Source: VHCN01 sp964589935
Lineage (GTDB): Bacteria; Verrucomicrobiota; Verrucomicrobiia; Limisphaerales; VHCN01
Length of the DNA: 64,000 nt
Assembly: GCA_964589935.1 (NCBI GenBank)
Contig: CAZPVD010000013.1
Coordinates: 1 to 64,000 of the forward strand
Direction: 5' to 3'
Of this stretch, positions 44,104 to 54,054 are shown piece after piece. How positions within the stretch are numbered: the first letter of the stretch is position 1; each line of letters begins with the position of its first letter. Under the pieces are notes generated by a model. It had not been told where the DNA came from and made no database searches. It was given only the letters and a program-made list of their open reading frames with translations. A program made the translations under genes and the position numbers.

Positions 44104-44568
44104 TCAACCCTTGGAGATTTTCGACCACCGCTGCTCACGCTCCGGGGCCGAAGTCTCTTCGACGCGAGTGGCGATGGTCCACACGTGCCCGGCAGGATCG
44201 CAAATCCGCGCGGTGCGATCGCCCCAGAACTGGTTCTTCACCGGCAGCAGGACCTTCGCCCCGGCGGCCACGGCCCGCTCCACCACTTTGTCCACGTCTT
44301 CGACATAGACGAAGATCACCACCGGCGAGCTGCCGTCCGGCTGTGGAGGACGACTCGCCAGCGTGGGCCACTCGGCTTCGATGATGACCATCGCTCCGCT
44401 GATCGTCAGCAATGCGTGCGCGACCTTTCCATCTGGCCCCGGTCGCCGCCCTAACTCCACCGCGCCGATTGCCGTCTTGCAGAAGTCAATTTCCGCCGCA
44501 ACGTCGCGGCACACCAGCATGGGGATTACCACGGAGGAATTGTCGGGAATCGGCTTCACGGTGCTCAT
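44104..44568 (-). CDS. VOC-superfamily (PhnB/glyoxalase-like) protein
   Basis: 154 residues from ATG 44568; a long upstream open extension to 44895 overlaps the oxidoreductase gene and is a shadow. PhnB-type wording: VVIPMLVCRDVAAEIDFCKT, GKVAHALLTISGAMVIIEAE, VFVYVEDVDKVVERAVAAGA-like VIFVYVEDVDKVVERAV, KNQFWGDRTARICDPAGHVW. The His-Asp-Arg region near the C-terminus is typical of the family. Function unassigned. Confidence 0.85.
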   Translation of the reverse strand: MSTVKPIPDNSSVVIPMLVCRDVAAEIDFCKTAIGAVELGRRPGPDGKVAHALLTISGAMVIIEAEWPTLASRPPQPDGSSPVVIFVYVEDVDKVVERAVAAGAKVLLPVKNQFWGDRTARICDPAGHVWTIATRVEETSAPEREQRWSKISKG

Positions 44569-44597
44569 GAGCGCGTATCCTTTGAAGTCCGGACGTG

Positions 44598-45761
44598 TTA
44601 CCGATTGAACGACTTGGTGAAGTCTTCCGCCGTGCTTTGCACAACCTTCTTCTCGTGCTTCGAGTTGGCGATGAGTTCGTTGAGCTTCTTTTCCCACGCC
44701 TTGCTGTCCATCGGCAGCTCGATGCTCTGGCCGATGAGCGAGGAATAGAGCAGCACGTTCGCCAGCTCGACGGAACCCATGCCTTCTGCGCCGGGCGCGA
44801 TGAGCGGCGTGCCATCGAGGATCGAGTCCACAAAGTTCTGGATGAGGATGCCGTGCGGGTTGACCGCCGGCTCGAAGGGAATTTCGCAGTTCCACACGTC
44901 GGGCTTGGCGAAACCGCTCTTCGAGGTGCGGCTGAACTCGATCATGTCGGCGTCGTTGCGCGTGAACTTCATCTTGTCGTTCTCAACGACGAGCTTGCCG
45001 CGCGTGCCGCAGAGTTCGAGGCGGTTCGTGCCGGGCGCTTCGCCGGTGGACGAAATGAACACGCCGGTCGCGCCGCTGGCCCATTGCATGTAGCAGGTCA
45101 CGTCGTCCTCGACCTCGATGTTGTGATAGCGCCCGATCTGGCAGAAGCCGCGCACGGTCTTGGGCATCCCGCAAAGCCACTGGAGCATGTCGAGCTGGTG
45201 GAGGCACTGGTTGAGCAGCACGCCGCCACCCTCGCCCTTCCACGTCGCGCGCCAGCCGCCGCTCGCATAGTAGGCCTCGCTGCGGAACCAGTCCGTGATG
45301 ACCCAGTTCACCCGCACGAGCTGGCCAAAGTCGGCGCTCGCGAGAAGCTGCTTGATCTTCAAATAACGCGGCTCGACCCGCATCTGGAACATGCCGGCGA
45401 AAACTTGCTTCGAGTGCTTCTGCGCGCAGGCGATGAGCCGTTCGGCGTCGGCCTTGTGCGCAGAGATGGGTTTCTCGACCATGACGTGCAGGCCGTTTTC
45501 CAACGCGTCAATGCCCAGCGTGGTGTGCAGAAAGTGCGGCGTGGCAATGATGATGGCGTCAATCTCCTTCGAGCGAATCATCTCCTCCGCGCTGGCGAAA
45601 GTCTTGAGGCCGGGCTTGCCCTTGAACGACTCCAGGCTGGGCGCGAAGGCGTCGCTGACGGCGACGAGTTCGCAGCGGGAGATTTTTTTGTCGAGCAGGT
45701 AGCCGGTGTGGAATTTGCCGATGTTGCCGAGGCCGACGATGCCGAGACGGACGTGTTTCAT
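44598..45761 (-). CDS. Gfo/Idh/MocA-family oxidoreductase
   Basis: 387 residues from ATG 45761 (MKHVRLGIVGLGNIGKFHTG). Rossmann fold with GLGNIG, VSDAFAPSLESFKG, IDAIIIATPHFLHTTLGIDA and the catalytic EKPISAHKADAERLI block. The C-terminal half has GGVLLNQCLHQLDMLQWLCG (the usual D-x3-H-like region) and GATGVFISSTGEAPGTNRLE. NAD(P)-dependent oxidation of a sugar or inositol-like substrate is likely. Divergent from thiC; it shares the 335-nt intergenic region containing the TPP riboswitch. Confidence 0.9.
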   Translation of the reverse strand: MKHVRLGIVGLGNIGKFHTGYLLDKKISRCELVAVSDAFAPSLESFKGKPGLKTFASAEEMIRSKEIDAIIIATPHFLHTTLGIDALENGLHVMVEKPISAHKADAERLIACAQKHSKQVFAGMFQMRVEPRYLKIKQLLASADFGQLVRVNWVITDWFRSEAYYASGGWRATWKGEGGGVLLNQCLHQLDMLQWLCGMPKTVRGFCQIGRYHNIEVEDDVTCYMQWASGATGVFISSTGEAPGTNRLELCGTRGKLVVENDKMKFTRNDADMIEFSRTSKSGFAKPDVWNCEIPFEPAVNPHGILIQNFVDSILDGTPLIAPGAEGMGSVELANVLLYSSLIGQSIELPMDSKAWEKKLNELIANSKHEKKVVQSTAEDFTKSFNR

Positions 45762-45892
45762 GTGCGATGAGTTCGATTGTTCAGGCGACGTTTGAGCGGG
45801 TGATATATCGCCGCGAAGTCGGAAAGGCGGCAAGAGGATTCTGCGCGAGGGCGCTCTTGACGCTGCCGGGGGCCGGGCATAACGTGCGGCCA

Positions 45893-46006
45893 TTCGGGGA
45901 GCCAACCGGCCCGCCGCACCGACGCGACGGACAAAGGCTGAGAGGGCGATGCGGGAGCGCCGCCGACCCATCGAACCTGACACGGGTAATGCCGGCGAAG
46001 GGATGC
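45893..46006 (+). promoter_or_regulatory. TPP (thi-box) riboswitch
   Basis: The thi-box core CTGAGA is at 45938-45943 within AAAGGCTGAGAGGGC, and ACCTGACACGGGTAATGCCG at 45975-45994, followed by GCGAAGGGA, is the conserved 3' half. The upstream TTCGGGGAGCC arm fits helix P2. It binds thiamine pyrophosphate and lowers expression of the following gene when thiamine is sufficient. The rest of the 335-nt gap (45762-45892 and 46007-46096) holds the presumed promoters and the expression platform; a clear intrinsic terminator is not obvious, so translational control is plausible. Confidence 0.93.
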
Positions 46007-46059
46007 CGCTCGCAACGGTCCTTCCCTATTTCCCATCAGGTTGAATCTGCCGATGACTC

Positions 46060-46087
46060 TGAACTTTGAACCTTAAATTTTGAACCA
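46060..46087. repeat. Heptamer repeat array in the thiC leader
   Basis: Four phased units: TGAACTT, TGAACCT, TAAATTT, TGAACCA, ending 9 nt before the thiC ATG. It lies between the riboswitch and the start codon, so it may affect the expression platform or ribosome access. Confidence 0.75.
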
Positions 46088-46096
46088 ACTCCCGCC

Positions 46097-48067
<1,971 letters not shown>

Positions 48068-48206
48068 ATCTTTTACAAGCGAGTCAGCCACCCGGTGCAG
48101 CGATGGCGGGACTCAACCCGTAGCTGCTTTCAGCGAGCATCCGAAATGATGTTCGCGTCGTAATAACAATCGTTGTCCGTCCGAGTTAATGACGGGCGTG
48201 AAAGTT

Positions 48207-50336
48207 ATGAAAAAAGAAAGCAGCTTGTTCATTCGCCTGTCAGTCTCATTCCTCGTTTTGTTGTGCGCGGAAAGATTCGCGCTCGCCCAAAGCGAAACCA
48301 ACCAGCCAACTCGCCTTCCGGAAGTCATCGTTGAAGGACGCGCGGACAGTCTCATCGGAATAGCCAATTCCGCGAATCAAGGCACGGTCGGCGCGAAACA
48401 ACTTGAGGACAGGCCGGTGCTTCGCAGCGGGGAAATTTTGGAAACCGTTCCCGGCGTTATCATCACGCAGCACGCGGGCGGCGGGAAAGCGAACCAGTAT
48501 TTTCTGCGCGGCTTCAATTTGGATCACGGCACGGACTTCGCCACGTTTCTCGACGGGATGCCGCTCAATCTGCCCACACACGGCCACGGGCAGGGCTACT
48601 CGGACATGAACATCGTGATTCCCGAACTCGTCCAGCGCGTGAATTACGAGAAAGGAGTTTATTACACCGAGAACGGCGACTTCGCTTCGGCGGGCGCGGC
48701 GCACTTGGAATTTTTCAAGACGTTGCCGCAAAGTCTCGCGATTCTCGAAGGTGGGATGTTCGGCTACGCTCGCGGTGTGTTCGCATCCTCGCCGAAACTT
48801 GGCGACGGCCATTTGCTCTACGCGCTCGAAGCGTATCACGACGACGGGCCGTGGGAGAAACCAGACGACTACAAGAAATTCAACGGCCTGCTCACTTACA
48901 GTCAGGGCGATGACGCGAACGGATTCAGCGTCACGTTTCGCGGTTATCACGGCGAATGGAATTCGAGCGACCAAGTGGCGTCCAGCGCGGTGAGCAGCGG
49001 CCTCGTTCCGTTTTTTGGCTCGCTCGACAACACGACCGGAGGCAACTCGCAGCGTTACAGTTTGCAAGGCGAGTGGCATCGTCACGACGAAAATTCCGAA
49101 ACGAAAGTCATGGCCTACGGTTTCTATTACGACCTCGATTTGTTTTCCGACTTCACCTATTTCCTCACGGACACGAATCGCGGCGACCAGTTTGAGCAAA
49201 CGGACAAGCGTTACGTGGCCGGACTAAACGCCAGCCACACGATTTTCAGTCAGTGGGGAAAGCGTGACGTGGAAAACACCTTCGGCCTGCAAGTCCGCAA
49301 CGACTGGATTGAGAACGGACTTTTCCAGACGCAGAACCGTCAGCGCGTGGACAAAATCAATTCTGCTGACGGCAGCGTGATTCCCGCCACGACACGGCAA
49401 GATGACATCACGGAAACGAGTGCGGGCATTTACTATGAAAACAAAATCCAGTGGGCAGAAAAATTTCGCACTGTCGCGGGTGTGCGCGGCGACTTCTACA
49501 ACTTCGACGTGGACAGCATCCGCCCGCAGAATTCCGGCAGCGAATTCGCCGCCATCGGCAGCCCGAAGTTGAGTTTGATTTTCGGGCCGTGGGCCAAGAC
49601 GGAGATTTATGTGCAAGGCGGACTCGGTTTTCACAGCAACGACGGACGCGGCGTGACGACGCATGTTGATCCCGTGAGCGGTCTGACCGTGGACGCCGAC
49701 GGCAATCCCATCAAACCCGCCGACCCACTGGTGCGAACATACGGCGCGGAAATCGGCGCACGCACGACCTACATTCCCGGCCTGCAAAGCTCGCTTTCGT
49801 TTTGGTGGCTCGACGTGGATTCGGAACTCGTGTTTGCGGGCGACGCGGGCACAACGGAAGCCAGCCGCCCCAGCCGTCGTTACGGAATCGAATGGGCGAA
49901 CTACTACAACCTCACCAAGCACCTCACACTGGACGCGGACTTTTCATTTTCACACGCCGAGTTCCGCGACAACGACCCGGCGGGCAATCACATTCCCGGC
50001 TCAATCGAAACCGTCATCGCCGCCGGAATCACCTATCATGCGGACTGTGGGTTTTTCTCCAGCCTGCGCCTGCGATATTTCGGCCCGCGCCCGCTGATTG
50101 AGGACAACAGCTTTCGCTCCAAAGAAACGATTCTGCTCAACGCGCAAGTCGGCTACCAAATCAACAAAACATGGACGGTGTCGGCGGAAGTCCTGAACCT
50201 GCTTGACCGGCGCGACCATGACATTGACTACGCCTACGAATCGCGCATCACGCCGGCCAGCGCGTCTAACACGGAAATTCATTTCCATCCGGTCGAGCCG
50301 ATTCAAGTCCGCTTCGCGCTGACAGCCCGCTTCTGA
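48207..50336 (+). CDS. TonB-dependent outer-membrane receptor
   Basis: 709 residues from ATG 48207, which opens a signal peptide (LFIRLSVSFLVLLCAERFALAQ); an in-frame ATG at 48189 is also possible. Plug domain: PEVIVEGRADSLIGIANSAN, RSGEILETVPGVIITQHAGG, YFLRGFNLDHGTDFATFLDG. The barrel ends in aromatic VRFALTARF, as expected for BAM recognition. The plug wording (LRGFNLDHGTDF) is that of a common family of unknown ligand. Placed 140 nt after thiC and followed directly by tonB. It could import a thiamine precursor, but position alone does not prove this because the locus is a cargo site. Confidence 0.9.
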   Translation: MKKESSLFIRLSVSFLVLLCAERFALAQSETNQPTRLPEVIVEGRADSLIGIANSANQGTVGAKQLEDRPVLRSGEILETVPGVIITQHAGGGKANQYFLRGFNLDHGTDFATFLDGMPLNLPTHGHGQGYSDMNIVIPELVQRVNYEKGVYYTENGDFASAGAAHLEFFKTLPQSLAILEGGMFGYARGVFASSPKLGDGHLLYALEAYHDDGPWEKPDDYKKFNGLLTYSQGDDANGFSVTFRGYHGEWNSSDQVASSAVSSGLVPFFGSLDNTTGGNSQRYSLQGEWHRHDENSETKVMAYGFYYDLDLFSDFTYFLTDTNRGDQFEQTDKRYVAGLNASHTIFSQWGKRDVENTFGLQVRNDWIENGLFQTQNRQRVDKINSADGSVIPATTRQDDITETSAGIYYENKIQWAEKFRTVAGVRGDFYNFDVDSIRPQNSGSEFAAIGSPKLSLIFGPWAKTEIYVQGGLGFHSNDGRGVTTHVDPVSGLTVDADGNPIKPADPLVRTYGAEIGARTTYIPGLQSSLSFWWLDVDSELVFAGDAGTTEASRPSRRYGIEWANYYNLTKHLTLDADFSFSHAEFRDNDPAGNHIPGSIETVIAAGITYHADCGFFSSLRLRYFGPRPLIEDNSFRSKETILLNAQVGYQINKTWTVSAEVLNLLDRRDHDIDYAYESRITPASASNTEIHFHPVEPIQVRFALTARF

Positions 50337-50354
50337 TGAGCAATACTTGGCAAT

Positions 50355-51047
50355 GTGAAGCTGTCGCAGTTTCAAATCAGTCTCGGTGCGTCGCTGCTCA
50401 TCCACGCCATGATTTTTGGCGCGGTGGGTCTGAACGCATTGCGTCCGCATCCGCCGGTGCTGCCGCGCGAAGATTCCGTCGTCACCATCACGCTGATCGC
50501 CGCGCCTGCTGAACCTGCTGTCCAGCCCGACACACCGAAGATTGAAACGGTCGTGCCCGCGCCAGTCGAACCACCTCCGCCCAAACCAATCGCGCGCGAA
50601 GAAATCAAACCGTCGGAAATTCCAATTCCCGCTGAAACAAAACCCATCCCGCAACCAACCGTTGAAATTACAAAGGCAACTCCGCCATCGCAAACGCCCG
50701 TTGAAATTCATGGCGATGGCAGTGCGCCAGAGCCGGGACGCGACGTGACAACACAGAAGGCGGAAGTCGGCGTTCGCGCCGAGCCAAATTACAAGAAGAA
50801 TCCAGAACCGCCCTATCCGCTGGCCGCGCGCCGCCGCCGCGAACAAGGATTGGTGATGCTCACTGTGAAAGTCACGGCGCAAGGCCGCGCCGCAAAAGTG
50901 GAACTCAAGAAAAGCTCCGGGTATCCGTTGCTGGATGAAGCTGCTTTGAACGCCGTGCGCGGTTGGGAGTTTCAGCCTGCCCGTGCCGGATCAACGGCAA
51001 TGGAATCCGAAATCGAAGTGCCGGTGAGGTTCAAACTCACGGAATGA
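50355..51047 (+). CDS. tonB: TonB-type energy transducer
   Basis: 230 residues, GTG start at 50355, 18 nt after the receptor. One N-terminal membrane helix (ISLGASLLIHAMIFGAVGLN), a long Pro/Glu/Lys-rich linker (residues about 45-125: VEPPPPKPIAREEIKPSEIP), and the C-terminal TonB domain with PPYPLAARRRREQGLVMLTV, KKSSGYPLLDEAALNAVRGW and EFQPA. It transmits proton-motive energy to outer-membrane receptors. A dedicated tonB next to its receptor without exbB/exbD implies use of ExbBD from elsewhere. Confidence 0.9.
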   Translation: MKLSQFQISLGASLLIHAMIFGAVGLNALRPHPPVLPREDSVVTITLIAAPAEPAVQPDTPKIETVVPAPVEPPPPKPIAREEIKPSEIPIPAETKPIPQPTVEITKATPPSQTPVEIHGDGSAPEPGRDVTTQKAEVGVRAEPNYKKNPEPPYPLAARRRREQGLVMLTVKVTAQGRAAKVELKKSSGYPLLDEAALNAVRGWEFQPARAGSTAMESEIEVPVRFKLTE

Positions 51048-51049
51048 TT

Positions 51050-51769
51050 TTACGCTGGCGGCGTCGGCGGAGTCGGGGGCGTTGGTGTTGTTCCACCACC
51101 ACCGCCGGAATCCACGATGATGCGGGCGCGTTTCCACGCTTCTTTGAATCGGTTGCCGGGTTCGCCGCTGTCGAATTGCACCACGAGGTCGTCGAGGTCG
51201 CTGACTTTTTCGAGCAGGGCGGCCACGTCGGTTTCCACTTCTTTCAAAAGCGCGCTGCGGTTCACAATCTGGCCGCGCGGTGCGCTCATCACGTTGCTGA
51301 ATCCGGTGATGGCGGCGGTGAGCGCGGCAACGCGGGCGGCGGTCACGCCGCGTCCGGCTGCTCCCGCCTCGCTGGCGGCGGCTGTGCCGAGGTCGCGGAT
51401 GGCGGTGGTCTTGTTCACCAATTCTTGCGTGCGCAATTTCATAATCTCGCTCTTGGTCACGTCCACCTTGCCGTGACGGTCCAAGTCGCCGGTTTTCTTG
51501 AAGTGGATGGCGAGCGCGCGGGCGAGAACGAACGCGGCGTCTTCAAGCGCGGTTTCGGCCACGGCTTTGGCGTCGGCTGCGCCGCCGGTCGCGCCGTCGG
51601 CTTGCGCGGCTTTGGCGGTGACTGCGCCGTAGTCGGTCGCAAGCTGCGCGATGTCCGTGCCGAAGTCGGCGGGCGGTTTGCCGTTCCAGACGGGTTTGTA
51701 GTCGGCACTCTGGGCGACGTTGATGCACGCGCCCACCATGTTCAGTTGGACTTGAAGGCGGCTGTTCAT
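51050..51769 (-). CDS. Ala-rich helical protein of unknown function
   Basis: 239 residues from ATG 51769. Mostly helical and Ala/Asp/Lys-rich: ADFGTDIAQLATDYGAVTAK, LEDAAFVLARALAIHFKKTG, LLKEVETDVAALLEKVSDLD, FKEAWKRARIIVDSGGGGGT, and a repetitive TPTPPTPPTPPA C-terminus. No signal peptide or motif recognised. It faces tonB with a 2-nt gap and sits 13 nt behind the repeat-coded ORF at 51783, so the two may be one minus-strand transcript. Confidence 0.65.
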   Translation of the reverse strand: MNSRLQVQLNMVGACINVAQSADYKPVWNGKPPADFGTDIAQLATDYGAVTAKAAQADGATGGAADAKAVAETALEDAAFVLARALAIHFKKTGDLDRHGKVDVTKSEIMKLRTQELVNKTTAIRDLGTAAASEAGAAGRGVTAARVAALTAAITGFSNVMSAPRGQIVNRSALLKEVETDVAALLEKVSDLDDLVVQFDSGEPGNRFKEAWKRARIIVDSGGGGGTTPTPPTPPTPPA

Positions 51770-51782
51770 GGCGGAAGGGTAT

Positions 51783-52193
51783 TCAATCGGCGATAGGGTG
51801 CAAAGGGTAAAAGTGAGTGGTTTTGGCCGGAAATGATGGGAAACCGGCTGCTTGCAGCCGTCCCACGGCTGCGGCGGCGTTGCGGCGGGCGTAGCCCGCG
51901 ATTTCCTCAATGTTCACGGCCATTTCCTGACTGTCGGCGGCGATTTCCCGGATGTCAGTGGCGATTTCTTGACTGTAAATCCCGATTTCCCGGCTGCGCG
52001 TGGCGGTCGCTCGAATGTAGATGCGAGTTGCGCGGCTGTCGGCGGCGAATGCGCGATTGCGGCTGGCGATTGATTGGATGTGAATTTCGATTTCGCGGTT
52101 GCGCGTGGCGAGGGAAACTTTCGTTGTCGAGGGCGCGTCCGGTTTCGATTGAGCGCGAGGACAATTTCGGTTAAAACATTTCACGCAGTTCAC
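51783..52193 (-). CDS. Possible repeat protein with 7-residue repeats
   Basis: 136 residues, GTG start at 52193 inside the right-end repeat copy A. The centre is built of heptads coded by the 21-bp DNA repeat: ATRSREI, GIYSQEI, ATDIREI, AADSQEM, AVNIEEI. The spacing of Ile and Glu suggests an amphipathic coiled coil. The N-terminus has CVKCFNRNC. All three frames of a 21-bp repeat tend to stay open, so the frame could be fortuitous; the minus-strand choice is favoured by the short gap to the next gene and the regular heptads. Confidence 0.35.
   Translation of the reverse strand: MNCVKCFNRNCPRAQSKPDAPSTTKVSLATRNREIEIHIQSIASRNRAFAADSRATRIYIRATATRSREIGIYSQEIATDIREIAADSQEMAVNIEEIAGYARRNAAAAVGRLQAAGFPSFPAKTTHFYPLHPIAD
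51899..52108. repeat. 21-bp tandem repeat, about ten units
   Basis: Ten consecutive 21-nt units beginning at 51899, 51920, 51941 and so on to 52088. The consensus resembles CGATTTCCCGGCTGTCGGTGG. The length is three times seven, so each unit codes a 7-residue repeat. It lies just inside the right end of element 1. Confidence 0.9.
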
Positions 52194-52245
52194 CGAGAAT
52201 TTTAACGCGAGTTGAATTTGAAAAGTTTAAGCCAAGTTGAATTGA
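52187..52245 (+). repeat. Right-end repeat, copy A
   Basis: 59 nt, core GTTGAATTTGAAAAGTTT then AAGCCAAGTTGAATTGA. Hand alignment gives 51 of 59 identical to copy B (56102-56160). Directly followed after 15 nt by a displaced 3' fragment of thiC. From a TTG at 52212 it is in frame with that fragment. Confidence 0.9.
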
Positions 52246-52260
52246 ATCATTGCCATCGTC

Positions 52261-52988
<728 letters not shown>

Positions 52989-53050
52989 GCACTCAGTTGC
53001 GTTTATCACCCTTGTTTATCTAGGGTCGTTTTCTTACCCTCATCTAGTTC

Positions 53051-54052
53051 ATGGCATTTCAAAGTGACACACCGTTCGCTGGGTTTCTTCGCAGCATCGC
53101 CCGTTCGGCGAATGTGGCGGAATCCGCACCTGCCGTGAATTTCCTGCTCGAAGAACGGTTGCCTTCTCCGCGTGAGCAATCGTTCCTTGCGGAGTCTCGC
53201 GGATCTGCACTGGCAGGTTGGGATGTTCCTGCATGGTGGACAACCTTTGGCAATCACTATAGCGAAAAGGTCGCCTTGCCGCTTCGCCGGGCAAGTGGTA
53301 TTTCAACCTTTGCCGCAGAGAACAGCGACAATCACCTCGCCATTGAATCTCATCAAGATGCCGTGCGGCTTGAGTCACTGTCAGCTTTGCACAAACGTTT
53401 CCCCGGTGGATTCGATTCCGCGACAGACCTCATTGCGGAGCTTCGTAATCTTATTCGTTCAAGACAGCCCGGCCAATCTGGTGCAATCAGCGACGATCAG
53501 CGTAGTCGGTTGTCCGAATGGCTTAATGGAGTCAACGAGCGACGAGACGCACGACCGGCTTTTGCTGCGCCATCTGACGAAGTAGAGTCTTTGCTGACAG
53601 CATCGGATTGGGCTACACAAATCCGAAATGTCCTTGGCCTTTCCCATTTGGCCGGGTCGCCTGCGAAGCCGCTTCCAGTTGTTCTATGCCGCTATAACCT
53701 GTCTCGCGTCGAGCGCGCGGCGCGGAAAGCCCGAATTGCGGCATGGGCAACTATTCCCACCGTGCTTGAAGCAGGCGGTGCGTCCGGTCCGGGAGCAGCA
53801 TTCTTTCCATTCCCAAAGGCTGCGGCGAGCATCAACCCGTTTGGCTTTGGTGTCACTGTCAGTCTCGCGCCCACTGGCGGCTTGGACTTCAAAGCGGAAC
53901 TCCTTCACTTTCGTCTCGACTACACTTTGGACGACTTCGTTATGGTCGGCGAAATCACTGATCAGGTCACTGACGCCCAGCTTGCCATATATCGTAAACG
54001 ACACTTTGATTTACTCGAACAGGAATTGAAGTATCGCCCCGATGTGCCATAG
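53051..54052 (+). CDS. Uncharacterised protein, first gene of a two-gene accessory module
   Basis: 333 residues, ATG 53051. No signal peptide or membrane helix. The N-terminal half is helical and polar (NHLAIESHQDAVRLESLSAL, SATDLIAELRNLIRSRQPGQ); the C-terminal half has LPVVLCRYNLSRVERAARKA and a beta-rich end with FPFPKAAASINPFGFGVTVS and RLDYTLDDFVMVGEITDQVT. I recognise no family. AT-richer than the chromosomal genes around the array. Two nt separate it from the TPR gene, so the pair is cotranscribed. Its place between thiC debris and a restriction-modification-like module makes a defence or element-borne role conceivable, but that is inference. Confidence 0.75.
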   Translation: MAFQSDTPFAGFLRSIARSANVAESAPAVNFLLEERLPSPREQSFLAESRGSALAGWDVPAWWTTFGNHYSEKVALPLRRASGISTFAAENSDNHLAIESHQDAVRLESLSALHKRFPGGFDSATDLIAELRNLIRSRQPGQSGAISDDQRSRLSEWLNGVNERRDARPAFAAPSDEVESLLTASDWATQIRNVLGLSHLAGSPAKPLPVVLCRYNLSRVERAARKARIAAWATIPTVLEAGGASGPGAAFFPFPKAAASINPFGFGVTVSLAPTGGLDFKAELLHFRLDYTLDDFVMVGEITDQVTDAQLAIYRKRHFDLLEQELKYRPDVP

Positions 54053-54054
54053 CC

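Noticed and set aside
44569..44895. N-terminal extension of the VOC protein at 44104
   Set aside because: It overlaps the Gfo/Idh/MocA gene on the same strand in a different frame and has no coding character.
51833..52174. Plus-strand Cys-rich heptad ORF (RFPGCxWRFLDC pattern)
   Set aside because: It is the other-strand reading of the 21-bp repeat; any frame of a stop-free 21-bp unit remains open. The minus-strand ORF has better context, though it too is weak.
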